DNA of 39,707 nucleotides from Aminivibrio sp. Lineage in GTDB: Bacteria > Synergistota > Synergistia > Synergistales > Aminobacteriaceae. The DNA lies in contig NZ_JAESIH010000050.1 in assembly GCF_016756745.1 (NCBI RefSeq), positions 1 through 39,707 on the forward strand. Reading direction: 5' to 3'. The notes under the pieces were generated by a model. That model saw nothing but the letters and a program-made list of their open reading frames with translations. It did not search any database and was not told the origin of the DNA. This document shows positions 15,250 through 23,176 of this stretch, piece by piece. Positions within the stretch are counted from its first letter, which is position 1, and each line of letters begins with the position of its first letter. A program made the translations under genes and the position numbers.

Positions 15250-15506
15250 CGGTCCATATCGTATTGTTTACTGCGGCGGTCATTGGTATCCTTGCCTTCG
15301 GCGTTTTCGGACGTCTCATCGCCGGACCGACGGTCCCCGACAGGGTGGTTGCCCTGGACACTCTGAACACCCTTGTGGTGGGGCTCATGATGCTTCTTGC
15401 CGTGGTCTTCGACTCGGTGGTCATGGTGGATGTGGCCATAGTCTATGCGGGACTTTCCTTCGTGGGAACCATGTTTATCGCTCGGTACATCGAAGGGGAG
15501 GTGTAG
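15246..15506 (+). CDS. mbhB: MrpF-like subunit MbhB
   Basis: An 86-residue protein with three membrane segments. The segment GRLIAGPTVPDRVVALDTLNTLVVGLMMLLAVVF is the MrpF/MnhF/PhaF hallmark (GPTxxDRVxAxD). Mrp-type antiporter subunit F is required for ion exchange and assembly. ATGA overlap with mbhA implies translational coupling. Confidence 0.92.
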   Translation: MTVHIVLFTAAVIGILAFGVFGRLIAGPTVPDRVVALDTLNTLVVGLMMLLAVVFDSVVMVDVAIVYAGLSFVGTMFIARYIEGEV

Positions 15507-15511
15507 GCTCA

Positions 15512-15892
15512 GTGTTTTATATTTTCTTTTTACCGTTGATTTTTCTTTCTCTGCTGGTAAGCCTGACTTTCAACTCTCTAGGAACCTTCTCCCTCTACCG
15601 TTTCCCTGATGTGTACACCAGACTCCACGGTGCGACGAAGTGCACCACCTTTGGTACTATCTTCATTGCTGTGGCGGTAGTGCTGTATTCCCTCGGCAGA
15701 CTGCTCCAGACAGGAGAGGCCCGTTTTGTAGTGCTGGCAATCCACACCATCGTGGCGATGTTTGTCCTTCTCGTGACAAACGCCACTGGAGCCCACGCCA
15801 TCGCCAGGGCGGCTCACCGCAGCGGCGTTTTGCCTGCGAAGGCCGTGGTGGACAGACTTGAAGAGAGTCGCGAAGGAGGGGAATCCCGGTAA
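15512..15892 (+). CDS. mbhC: MrpG-like subunit MbhC
   Basis: A 126-residue MrpG/MnhG subunit with three membrane segments. The signature LYRFPDVYTRLHGATKCTTFG is at about residues 27-47. It probably starts at GTG 15512, preceded by GGGGAGGTG 9 nt upstream, giving the N-terminus FYIFFLPLIFLSLLVSLTF. The reading frame is open far upstream in another subunit gene, but that part is not protein-like. TAATG overlap with the next gene. Confidence 0.9.
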   Translation: MFYIFFLPLIFLSLLVSLTFNSLGTFSLYRFPDVYTRLHGATKCTTFGTIFIAVAVVLYSLGRLLQTGEARFVVLAIHTIVAMFVLLVTNATGAHAIARAAHRSGVLPAKAVVDRLEESREGGESR

Positions 15893-16155
15893 TGAATACG
15901 GTGCTGCACCTTGCCATTCTGACTGTCTTGGCTCTGGCGGCTTTTTTTGCCCTGTGGTTCAAGGATCTTATTTCCGCGGTCATATCTTTCGCCGTTTTCA
16001 GCTTGATGATGGCGCTGGAGTTCTATTTTCTGAAGGCTCCGGACGTGGCCATTGCCGAAGCTGCCATCGGGGCCGGCCTGAGCACCACCATCTTTATCAT
16101 CACTCTTCGGGCCTGCGGCCGGTTGAAGAGGCGCGAAGGAGGGCAGCGGCGATGA
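15892..16155 (+). CDS. mbhD: MbhD subunit (MrpA C-terminal-like, DUF4040)
   Basis: An 87-residue protein with three membrane segments containing ISAVISFAVFSLMMALEFYFLKAPDVAIAEAAIGAGLSTTIFI. The APDVAIAEAAIG motif is that of the MbhD / MrpA C-terminal module (DUF4040), a part of the Mrp unit implicated in sodium passage. In Mrp antiporters this module is fused to MrpA; as in Mbh of Pyrococcus it is a separate gene. Start overlaps the mbhC stop. Confidence 0.9.
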   Translation: MNTVLHLAILTVLALAAFFALWFKDLISAVISFAVFSLMMALEFYFLKAPDVAIAEAAIGAGLSTTIFIITLRACGRLKRREGGQRR

Positions 16156-16421
16156 AAAAGACCCTTTTTGTTGTGGCGGCCATTCTCCTGGGCGCCTTGG
16201 TTCTGGGCGCAGCGGACAATGTCCATCCTTTCGGCGACCCCGGAAAGGCTCCCATGGATGACTTCTTTCTGGCGGATTCCCTGCCTAACCGCTCTGCGGA
16301 AAACATCGTCACCGCCGTGGTGTTCGATTACAGGGGATTCGACACTATCGGCGAGGCTGCGGTTTTGTTTACCGCTCTCTGCTCGATTTCGGTTCTTTTC
16401 AGGGAAGGGAGAAAAAAATAA
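16152..16421 (+). CDS. mbhE: MbhE subunit
   Basis: An 89-residue protein with one N-terminal hydrophobic segment (MKKTLFVVAAILLGALVLGAA), a loop with FGDPGKAPMDDFFLADSLPNRSAENIVTAVVFDYRGFDTIGEA and a second membrane segment (AAVLFTALCSISVLFRE). NIVTAVVFDYRGFDTIGE is the typical sequence of MbhE, which corresponds to another piece of the MrpA C-terminal region. ATGA overlaps join it to both neighbours. Confidence 0.9.
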   Translation: MKKTLFVVAAILLGALVLGAADNVHPFGDPGKAPMDDFFLADSLPNRSAENIVTAVVFDYRGFDTIGEAAVLFTALCSISVLFREGRKK

Positions 16422-16894
16422 TGAATCCGCTTTCCATAGTGGTCCGCACTGTCTGTGACCTATTTGCGTGGTTCATGATCGTCTTCGGGGTGAACGTGCT
16501 TGTCCACGGATACATGACCCCGGGAGGCGGCTTCCAGGGAGGAGCCATTACGGCAACCTTCATGGCCTTCCTGCTGGTGGCCTATGGAGGCAGGAAGGTG
16601 CTGGGATGGGCGAAGAATGCACTCTACGACCTGTTCGAGGAAATCGGACTCCTGGCCTTCCTGCTTCTGGCCCTGTGGGGGTTTCCCAACTCTTTCTTCT
16701 ACAACTCCTTCGTGAAGCCTTTTGTGGGCGGCGAAGGGATGATTGTCCCCGAATGCGGCACCATCGCCCTCATGTCCATCGCCGTTGGACTTGAGGTGGT
16801 CGGTGCTCTTTCCCTGATCATTCTGACAATGTTCAGGGGAATCAGGATGTTCCAGGGTTCGTCCCTGGAGATGGAAATCGGCCATGACCGATAA
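16421..16894 (+). CDS. mbhF: MrpB-like subunit MbhF
   Basis: A 157-residue protein with four membrane segments containing FGVNVLVHGYMTPGGGFQGGAITATFMAFLLVAYGG, the MrpB/MnhB signature (HGhxTPGGGFQGG). It belongs to the antiporter half of the complex. The start overlaps the mbhE stop by one base. The insert LYDLFEEIGLLAFLLLALWGFPNSFFYNSF distinguishes it from short MrpB. Confidence 0.92.
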   Translation: MNPLSIVVRTVCDLFAWFMIVFGVNVLVHGYMTPGGGFQGGAITATFMAFLLVAYGGRKVLGWAKNALYDLFEEIGLLAFLLLALWGFPNSFFYNSFVKPFVGGEGMIVPECGTIALMSIAVGLEVVGALSLIILTMFRGIRMFQGSSLEMEIGHDR

Positions 16895-16914
16895 AAAAAA
16901 GGAGGAGTTTGGCC

Positions 16915-17262
16915 GTGATTGCTAACGCGCCTTTTTTCCTGGTCGGTCTTCTTTTTTTGGCCGGCCTGGTGACGATCTTCATGGAAAAAAACCTCATCAA
17001 GATCGCCATCGCAATCGGCATCATCAGTTCAGCGGTCAACCTGTTTCTTGTCGCCTTGGGGTACCGTGCCGGAGGAACAATTCCCATTCACTATCTCGCC
17101 GGTGAGGGAACGGTCATGGTGCTTCCGACACCCCAGGCAATGACCCTGACCGCCATCGTCATCGCCCTGGCCACCACGGCTCTGCTTCTGTCCATCATTA
17201 TACTTCTCTACCGGCATTACGGGACCCTTAATGTGGACGAAATAAGGAGGCTGAGAGGATGA
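16915..17262 (+). CDS. mbhG: MrpC/NuoK-like subunit MbhG
   Basis: A 115-residue protein with three membrane segments, homologous to MrpC/MnhC and to NuoK of complex I (FFLVGLLFLAGLVTIFMEKNLIKIAIAIGIISSAVNLFLVALGY; then PTPQAMTLTAIVIALATTALLLSI, the PxPQALxLTAIVI motif). GTG 16915 is chosen because GGAGGAG (16901-16907) is 7 nt upstream; an in-frame TTG at 16909 is too close. ATGA overlap with mbhH. Confidence 0.92.
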   Translation: MIANAPFFLVGLLFLAGLVTIFMEKNLIKIAIAIGIISSAVNLFLVALGYRAGGTIPIHYLAGEGTVMVLPTPQAMTLTAIVIALATTALLLSIIILLYRHYGTLNVDEIRRLRG

Positions 17263-18824
17263 ACTGGAGCGATCACCTTCCCGCGCTGTTGCTGATTGTC
17301 CCTCTCTTCGGTGCCTTTATCGCCCCTCTCGTCTCCAAGGCGGGGAAAACAGCGAGAAACGTTCTCTTGGCAGGACTTTCCTCTTTGGTCCTTGTTATCG
17401 CTCTTCTGCTCTGGAGGCATGTTCTCGCCGGAGGAACGGCCGTCTACGTGATGGGCGGAGAAAGTTTCAATCTTACCCTGCCCTCGGGCATGGCCCTTCC
17501 AATCCGAATCATCATGGAGGTGGACTCCTTCAGCGCCTTCATGGCTGTATGCGGCGCCATCGCCTCCCTTGCCGGAGCGCTTTTCTCCATGAACTACATG
17601 GAGAAATTCACGGGCCTGGGCCGCTTCGTCTCCCTCTACTTCCTTCTCACCCTCGGCATGCTGGGCATGATGGTGACGGGAGACCTTTTCAACTTCTTCA
17701 TATTCATAGAGATTTCTTCCATCGCCACCTTCGGCCTGGTAGCCTTTTGGCGCGACAGAGCGGAGGCGGTGGAGGCAAGCTTCAAATACGCCCTCATCTC
17801 GCAAGTGAGCTCCATGGTCTTCCTGATCGCGGCGGGCTGCCTGTACGGCAAATACAATGCCCTGAACATGGCGGCCATCGGCAGCCTGCTCAAGTTCGGC
17901 CTCATGGAGAAGCTGGCCCTGGTCTTCCTTATAGGCACGCTGGCCATGAAGTGCGGTTCTTTCCCCATGCATATGTGGCTTCCGGATGCTTATGCCGAAG
18001 CACCCACAGGGGTGACCTGCCTGCTGGTGGCGGTAAGCCAGGCCTCGCTCTACGGTCTGATGAGAGTATGCTTCTCCATCTACGGAGTGGCCATGGGCAG
18101 CACCTTCGTTCCCTGGATGATCATCATCTTTGGCCTCGCCTCCATGTTCTTCGGCGTCTCCATGGCGGTGGTCCAGCATGATATCAAAAGGTTGATGGGA
18201 TACCATTCCGTTTCCCAGGTGGGGTATATGCTCCTGGGCCTTGGAGTGGGACTTCTCGTCCTCGGCGACGCCCGCAGCATGGCCGATTACGGCTTCACCG
18301 CCATCAAGGGCGGCGTGTTCCACATCTTCAACTACACGATGTACAAGGCCCTTCTCTTCCTTGCCGCAGGCGCGGTTTATTACGCCACAGGCAAGAGGGA
18401 TCTCAATGAACTCGGCGGGCTTGCAAGGAAGATGCCCTATACCACCTTTATGTTCGTCATAGCGGCGGCGGCCATCTCCGGACTTCCCCCCTTCAACGGG
18501 TTCGTCTCCAAGCTGTTTATCTACGAGTCGTCCTTCGCCGTTCACCCGTCTCTTGCCGTGGTAGCTATCATGACCTCCGTCCTTACCCTGGCGTCCTTCG
18601 TCAAGGTCTTCCAGACGGCGTTCCTCGGCCCCGAGAAGAACAGTCTTCTCCATGTCCGGGAAGTTCCTCCCGCCATGCTGGCAGGAATGGCGGTACTGAC
18701 GGTCGCCGTTCTCGGCGCCACCCTGTTCCCCTCCTGGACTCTTTCCAACCTTGTGGAGCCGGCGGCCAGGGCTCTCGTTGACCAGGGCGGATACATCGGC
18801 GCCATCATGGGAGGTGGAATGTGA
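17259..18824 (+). CDS. mbhH: MrpD/NuoN-like ion-translocating subunit MbhH
   Basis: A 521-residue membrane protein with about 14 segments, belonging to the MrpD/NuoL/M/N antiporter family. Visible landmarks are MNYMEKFTGLGRFVSLYFLLTLGMLGMMVTGDLFNFFIFIEISSIATFGLVAF (TM4-5 with the key Glu of FIEI), FLIGTLAMKCGSFPMHMWLPDAYAEAPTGVTCLL (TM7 with Lys, and the APTGVTCLL loop) and VVQHDIKRLMGYHSVSQVGYMLLGL. It is the proton-pumping unit driven by the hydrogenase half. Shares ATGA overlaps on both sides. Confidence 0.95.
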   Translation: MNWSDHLPALLLIVPLFGAFIAPLVSKAGKTARNVLLAGLSSLVLVIALLLWRHVLAGGTAVYVMGGESFNLTLPSGMALPIRIIMEVDSFSAFMAVCGAIASLAGALFSMNYMEKFTGLGRFVSLYFLLTLGMLGMMVTGDLFNFFIFIEISSIATFGLVAFWRDRAEAVEASFKYALISQVSSMVFLIAAGCLYGKYNALNMAAIGSLLKFGLMEKLALVFLIGTLAMKCGSFPMHMWLPDAYAEAPTGVTCLLVAVSQASLYGLMRVCFSIYGVAMGSTFVPWMIIIFGLASMFFGVSMAVVQHDIKRLMGYHSVSQVGYMLLGLGVGLLVLGDARSMADYGFTAIKGGVFHIFNYTMYKALLFLAAGAVYYATGKRDLNELGGLARKMPYTTFMFVIAAAAISGLPPFNGFVSKLFIYESSFAVHPSLAVVAIMTSVLTLASFVKVFQTAFLGPEKNSLLHVREVPPAMLAGMAVLTVAVLGATLFPSWTLSNLVEPAARALVDQGGYIGAIMGGGM

Positions 18825-19162
18825 TGGGAAAGGTTTATACCGGATTCGGCTACTGGGACGTAGGGGCGTGGATTCTCTTCTTCGCCGTGGCGGCCTTTTA
18901 CATTCTCTGGCTGCGCGCCCAGGGCAGGTCTGATTTCAAAAAAGGTACCGACCAGGATGAAATCTACTGGTCAGGAAACGAGGTCCCCGAGGACGGGGCG
19001 GAACTTTCCGTTCCCGCTTCCTCCGCATATTGGGGCTACAGAAAGGCCCTTGAACCGTTTTACAAAGGGCTTCTCGGAATGCACACAGGCATAGCGACTG
19101 ATATTCTGGGATATTACGTCCTTTCCGTCGCATTTATGGCCGTGTTCATTCTGCTGGTGTAG
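18824..19162 (+). CDS. mbhI: MbhI linker subunit
   Basis: A 112-residue protein with an N-terminal span (VGAWILFFAVAAFYILWLRAQG), a central charged loop containing KKGTDQDEIYWSGNEVP and SAYWGYRKALEPFYKGLLGMHTGIATDILGYYVLSVAFMAVFILLV. The motif FKxGTxQxxxFxSGN and the C-terminal helix match MbhI, which bridges the Mrp half and the hydrogenase half of Mbh. ATG 18824 overlaps the mbhH stop. GGAGGTG is 7 nt upstream. Confidence 0.88.
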   Translation: MGKVYTGFGYWDVGAWILFFAVAAFYILWLRAQGRSDFKKGTDQDEIYWSGNEVPEDGAELSVPASSAYWGYRKALEPFYKGLLGMHTGIATDILGYYVLSVAFMAVFILLV

Positions 19163-19173
19163 GAGGTCGGCCC

Positions 19174-19638
19174 ATGTTGAAGCTCGAAAAATACCTGGAA
19201 ATCCTGCCGAAATCTCTGTGGGTGACCACCTGCAATTCCGGTTCGTGCAACGGGTGTGACATCGAAATTGTTGCCACCATCAGCCCGAGGTACGACATCG
19301 AACGGCTCGGCATGAAGTTGGTGGGGACGCCCCGTCATGCGGACGTGCTGATCGTCACGGGTCCCGTGACAAAGTTCATGAAGGAAAAGCTTCTCAGGAT
19401 TTACAACCAGATGCCTGACCCGAAGTCGGTCGTGGTTGTGGGAAACTGCGGAGCCTCCGGAGACGTGTTCTACAAATCCTATAATCTCGTAGGTCCGGTG
19501 GACAGGATCATTCCGGTGGATGTTTACGTCCACGGATGCCCGCCCCGGCCCGAAGCGATCATCGAAGGGGTAGCCAAGGCAGTGCTGAAGCTCGAACGCC
19601 TCAGGGGCGACCTTCAGAAAGCGGGTGAGGGGCAATAA
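19174..19638 (+). CDS. mbhJ: [NiFe] hydrogenase small subunit, MbhJ (NuoB-like)
   Basis: A 154-residue small subunit without signal peptide. The proximal [4Fe-4S] cluster ligands are visible in CNSGSCNGCD (about residues 22-30), VVVGNCGASGD (about 89-99) and DVYVHGCPPRPEAI (about 112-126). It passes electrons from the ferredoxin-like subunit to the large subunit active site. RBS GGAGGTCGG lies upstream. It is placed between MbhI and MbhK as in Pyrococcus Mbh. Confidence 0.94.
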   Translation: MLKLEKYLEILPKSLWVTTCNSGSCNGCDIEIVATISPRYDIERLGMKLVGTPRHADVLIVTGPVTKFMKEKLLRIYNQMPDPKSVVVVGNCGASGDVFYKSYNLVGPVDRIIPVDVYVHGCPPRPEAIIEGVAKAVLKLERLRGDLQKAGEGQ

Positions 19639-20192
19639 TGAGATTTCCTATGAATTCCGTGGACAATACCACGGTTGCAAAATCTTCGGCTGAAGTCGCG
19701 GACCGCATCCGTTCCGTCTTCGGGGAGGAAGCGGTACTCGAAGTCCGTGAGAGGAAAGCCGGAAAGGACGATACCGTGTGCCATCATGACATCTGGGCGA
19801 AGGTTGAAAAAGACCGTTTCCTTGATTTCGTGGACACCCTGGCCGAATTCGATTTTCCCCAGTTCCACATTATTTCCGGAAACGACGACGGGGACGTGGT
19901 GACTCTATACTATCACTTCACCCTTTTCCAGGTTGCCGGGAGACGGAACCGCATCGGCGTGGCCGTTGCCGTTCCGGTGGACAAGAAAGACCTCGTCATG
20001 CCGTCCCTTTTCTCTCGGATTCCCGGGGTGGAGTACAGCGAGCGGGAGACCCGCGAAATGTTCGGCGTGGACTTTGACGGCCTGCCGAACAAGGCTCTCG
20101 TCTTCCTTCCCGAGGATTGGGACGAGTCCATCAAGCCATGGCGCAGGGACGAGACCGGGCCTTCCGCGAACGACGTGCGGGAGCTTTCCTAG
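19638..20192 (+). CDS. mbhK: Hydrogenase subunit MbhK (NuoC-like)
   Basis: A 184-residue soluble protein homologous to the 30-kDa NuoC subunit. Its signature LFSRIPGVEYSERETREMFGVDFDGLPNKALVFLPEDWDESIKPWRRD (about 118-165) is close to the NuoC/HycE-N motif (ERExxdxFGIxFxGhPdxrr). An N-terminal beta domain precedes it. The start overlaps the mbhJ stop by one base. Confidence 0.92.
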   Translation: MRFPMNSVDNTTVAKSSAEVADRIRSVFGEEAVLEVRERKAGKDDTVCHHDIWAKVEKDRFLDFVDTLAEFDFPQFHIISGNDDGDVVTLYYHFTLFQVAGRRNRIGVAVAVPVDKKDLVMPSLFSRIPGVEYSERETREMFGVDFDGLPNKALVFLPEDWDESIKPWRRDETGPSANDVRELS

Positions 20193-20203
20193 GAGGGGAA
20201 GTC

Positions 20204-21439
20204 ATGGAGAAAAAATATACAGTTCCCATAGGTCCGGTGCATGTCGGCCTGAAAGAACCCGTTACCGCCTGGCTGGACCTCGAGGGCGAAAAGATCGTGG
20301 GCGCCACGGTCCGCCCCGGAGCAATCCACAGAGGAATCGAGTTCATGGCCAGGGACCGCAACCCGATCCAGGTTATCTATCTTTCGGAGCGCATCTGCGG
20401 CATCTGCTCTTTCAGCCACGTCATCGCGTTCCTGCGGGCCGTGGAAGATGCGGCTTCGGTCCCCGTGCCGCCGAGGGCTCAGTACATCCGCTCCCTTGTT
20501 CTTGAACTGGAACGGCTTCACTCCCATATGCTCTGGGCAGGCGTAGCGTGCTACACCATCGGGTTCGACTCCGCCTTCCACCTGGGCATGGCCCTCCGGG
20601 AAAAGGTCATGGACGTTCTCGAAGTCCTTTCCGGAAACCGGGTGAACTACGGTGTGGCCACCGTGGGCGGCGTCCGGTGGGATGTTACCCCCGAGCTCGC
20701 TAAGGCGGTAAAGCGGATGGTGAAGTACTACAAGCAGGAATTCGCTCCCTTCTACGACGTGGTCACCGCAGACCCCATCGCCAAGGCAAGGCTGCGGGAC
20801 GTGGGCGTCCTTACCTACGAGGAGGCTATCCGCTACAGCGCCGTGGGCCCCACCGCGAGGGCGAGCGGTGTCCGGTGCGATCTCAGGGAGAGTTCTCCCT
20901 ACGAAGCGTACGGCGACATCGGCGTCCGGGCCGTGGTTCCCCAGGATTACTACGGAAAGGCCTACGGCGATGTGTTCGACCGCTTTCTTGTCCGCGTCCA
21001 CGAGGTCTACCAGTCTCTCGACATCATCGACAAGATCATGGCTGGTCTCCCTGAGGGGGACATCATGTGGGAGAAGAACCTGAACAAGGTTCTCGCATTC
21101 CTCAAAAAAGCCGAGGGCACCGGCTGGGCCTCCATTGAGGCGCCCCGGGGCGACGATACCCACGTGGTCCACCTCAAGGGCGGAGATGAAAACGTAACCT
21201 GGTGGAAGGTTCGGGCCCCTACATACGCCAACGCCGTTTCCTGGCCCCTCATGTTCCGGAATAACGAGCTTGCGGACGCGCCCCTCATTATCAACAGCAT
21301 CGACCCCTGCATCTCCTGCATGGAGCGCATGCTGGTCACGGACAGCTCGACGGGAGCCCGGAAAGTGGTCACCCGGGCCGAGCTGCTGGAGAAGTGCAGA
21401 GAGAAAACAAGGAGGCTGATGCAGAATGGTGGTCGTTAG
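20204..21439 (+). CDS. mbhL: [NiFe] hydrogenase large subunit, MbhL
   Basis: A 411-residue group 4 [NiFe] hydrogenase large subunit related to NuoD. Both nickel-ligand cysteine pairs are intact: ERICGICSF (Cys65 and Cys68) and DPCISC (Cys369 and Cys372). This separates it from NuoD and from Mbs/Mbx-type homologues, in which these ligands are not all kept, and predicts H2 chemistry. AIHRGIEFM near 45 is typical of the family. About 39 residues follow the last ligand pair, so whether the C-terminus is processed cannot be read here. AGGAGGGG at 20191 precedes ATG 20204. Its stop overlaps mbhM by 14 bp. Confidence 0.95.
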   Translation: MEKKYTVPIGPVHVGLKEPVTAWLDLEGEKIVGATVRPGAIHRGIEFMARDRNPIQVIYLSERICGICSFSHVIAFLRAVEDAASVPVPPRAQYIRSLVLELERLHSHMLWAGVACYTIGFDSAFHLGMALREKVMDVLEVLSGNRVNYGVATVGGVRWDVTPELAKAVKRMVKYYKQEFAPFYDVVTADPIAKARLRDVGVLTYEEAIRYSAVGPTARASGVRCDLRESSPYEAYGDIGVRAVVPQDYYGKAYGDVFDRFLVRVHEVYQSLDIIDKIMAGLPEGDIMWEKNLNKVLAFLKKAEGTGWASIEAPRGDDTHVVHLKGGDENVTWWKVRAPTYANAVSWPLMFRNNELADAPLIINSIDPCISCMERMLVTDSSTGARKVVTRAELLEKCREKTRRLMQNGGR

Positions 21440-22424
21440 CCTTATTATGCGCCTCATTGCGGGCGCGGCGCTCATGCTCCTCGTGGCTGCCCTCGCCTTC
21501 CTTTTCGAGGGAGTGGACCGGGTGGTTCATGCCAGGATGCAGCGGAGGATCGGCCCCCCCGTTTTCCAGCCCTTCCTTGATCTGGTGAAGCTGATGGGAA
21601 AGGAAAACATCGTTCCCCGGCGGGCGGTGCCCTGGGCATTCAACGGCGCGCCCTGGGTAGCCGCTGCCACCATGCTGCTCGTGTTCCTCTACATACCCAT
21701 CGGTTCACTTCCTCCCATCCTGGGCGGGGAAGGGGACATGATCCTCGTCATCTACCTGCTCGGCCTGTCCGGCGTTGCCATGGCCGTGGGCGGATTCGCC
21801 AGCGGAAACCCCATCGCCAACGTAGGCGCCCAGCGGGAAATGATCCTGATGATGAGCTACGAGCTTCCCCTGGCGGTGGTGGTCAGTACCCTCGCGTACG
21901 TCGCCTACAAGACCGGGATGCCGGGCGAGCCCTTCAGCCTTGAGACCTTTGCCGGGATGTCTGTGTGGGGCGTTGTGGGCAAAGTGGGCTTCCTGGGAAT
22001 TTTCTGCCTCTTCCTCGCCCTTGTGCTTGTGGTCCCCGGCGAGACCGGCAAGGGACCCATGGACATCCCCGAGGCAAAAACGGAAATACTGGAAGGACTC
22101 GTTATCGAGTATTCCGGCACAAACCTCGCCATGTTCAAGATTACCTTCGCCCTGAGAGCGACTGCCATGGCGGCCATTATCACGGCCATTTTCTTCCCGT
22201 GGTCTCTCGGTTCCTTCCTCGGCTTCGGGAGCATTTTTCTCTATGCCCTCGATTTCCTCTGGTTCTGGGTGAAGGTCTTCGTGGTGCAGATCATTTTTGT
22301 CACCTTCATGCGGACGGCCTTCGGCCGGTTTAAGATCTGGCAGGCGTCCGAATTCTACCTGATCAAGGTTGCAGGCCTTTCCATCGCTGGAATGATCCTG
22401 GCATCCCTGGATCTGGTAATCTAG
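21426..22424 (+). CDS. mbhM: Hydrogenase membrane anchor MbhM (NuoH-like)
   Basis: A 332-residue membrane protein with about eight segments homologous to NuoH/HycD. Landmarks: GVDRVVHARMQRRIGPPVFQPFLDLVKLMGKE (about residues 29-60, the RxQxRxGP motif of the family), ANVGAQREMILMMSYELPLA and KGPMDIPEAKTEILEGLVIEYSGTNLAMF. It joins the soluble hydrogenase arm to the membrane arm. It starts inside the end of mbhL, so the two are probably translationally coupled. Confidence 0.95.
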   Translation: MVVVSLIMRLIAGAALMLLVAALAFLFEGVDRVVHARMQRRIGPPVFQPFLDLVKLMGKENIVPRRAVPWAFNGAPWVAAATMLLVFLYIPIGSLPPILGGEGDMILVIYLLGLSGVAMAVGGFASGNPIANVGAQREMILMMSYELPLAVVVSTLAYVAYKTGMPGEPFSLETFAGMSVWGVVGKVGFLGIFCLFLALVLVVPGETGKGPMDIPEAKTEILEGLVIEYSGTNLAMFKITFALRATAMAAIITAIFFPWSLGSFLGFGSIFLYALDFLWFWVKVFVVQIIFVTFMRTAFGRFKIWQASEFYLIKVAGLSIAGMILASLDLVI

Positions 22425-22440
22425 AAAGGGGGAGGAAAGA

Positions 22441-23091
22441 ATGCTTAACCGGATGGCTCTGCTTCTGCTCAGGCAGGTCTGTGAAAAGACGGTGACAAAC
22501 CCCTTCCCCGTGCAGGCAATGCCCGATTCACTTACGGACGCCCTTCAGGCGGCCCAGGACGGGGAGATTGAACTCAACCCGCCCGTGGAAACGACGGAAC
22601 GATTCCGCGGGAGGGTGAACTACGACAAATCGGCATGCATCGGCTGCAAGCTCTGCATCAAGGTCTGTCCCGCGAACGCGACGGTCTTTCTTCCCGAAGA
22701 GAAGAAGATCCGGATCCACAACGATCGCTGCTGCTTCTGCGCTCAGTGCACCGAGATCTGCCCGGTGAAGTGCCTCACCATGTCGTCTGAATACCTCATC
22801 TCCTCCTACGACAGGAAGGCCCAGGTCACTACGGACACGGGCAAGCCCGGGCCGAAGGCCGGCGCCGCCGACGAGCCGGAGAAAAAGACGGTCTACAGGA
22901 TTATGTCGGACAAGTGTATCGGCTGCACGAAATGTGCCAAAAACTGCCCCGTAGGCTGCATTTCCGGAAAGGTCAAGGAGTCTCACGTCATTGACGAATC
23001 GGCATGCATCGGCTGCGGGAAATGTGCCGAAGTCTGCCCGAAGGATGCCGTGGAGCCAGTGGAAGTCGACGTTCCTGCAGACGGGAAGTAA
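22441..23091 (+). CDS. mbhN: Polyferredoxin subunit MbhN with four [4Fe-4S] motifs
   Basis: A 216-residue NuoI-like protein. It has four CxxCxxCxxxCP motifs: cysteines 66/69/72/76, 97/100/103/107, 159/162/165/169 and 189/192/195/199. The first pair, preceded by an N-terminal TNPFPVQAMP region, is the standard NuoI/MbhN domain. The second pair follows a Lys/Gly/Pro-rich linker (about 125-150) and looks like a 2[4Fe-4S] ferredoxin domain fused to it. Archaeal MbhN has only two clusters in about 140 residues. It takes electrons from ferredoxin. It is the last gene of the operon, with GGGGGAGG upstream. Confidence 0.93.
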   Translation: MLNRMALLLLRQVCEKTVTNPFPVQAMPDSLTDALQAAQDGEIELNPPVETTERFRGRVNYDKSACIGCKLCIKVCPANATVFLPEEKKIRIHNDRCCFCAQCTEICPVKCLTMSSEYLISSYDRKAQVTTDTGKPGPKAGAADEPEKKTVYRIMSDKCIGCTKCAKNCPVGCISGKVKESHVIDESACIGCGKCAEVCPKDAVEPVEVDVPADGK

Positions 23092-23106
23092 GCCGTCTGC
23101 AGGAAC
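23071..23106 (+). other. Hairpin spanning the mbhN stop codon
   Basis: GTTCCTGCAGACGG (23071-23084) pairs perfectly with CCGTCTGCAGGAAC (23093-23106). The 8-nt loop contains the TAA stop at 23089-23091. It precedes the operon terminator by only 4 nt, giving a double hairpin end that may protect the mRNA. Confidence 0.7.
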
Positions 23107-23110
23107 GGAA

Positions 23111-23161
23111 GGGAAAAAGGGAACGGACCGGGGGAAATTCCCGGTCCGTTCCCTTTTTCCC
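23111..23161. terminator. Strong bidirectional terminator after the mbh operon
   Basis: A perfect 22-bp inverted repeat, 23111-23132 with 23140-23161, 7-nt loop. The base of each arm includes GGGAAAAAGGG/CCCTTTTTCCC, so the T-tract is inside the stem. It sits between convergent mbhN and gltX and can serve both. Confidence 0.85.
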
Positions 23162-23176
23162 TTCCGGTGAGTTTTT

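Noticed and set aside
17217-18653. Minus-strand reading frame of 478 codons opposite mbhH
   Set aside because: Rich in His, Gly, Glu and Asp with no recognisable domain; a shadow of the antiporter gene.
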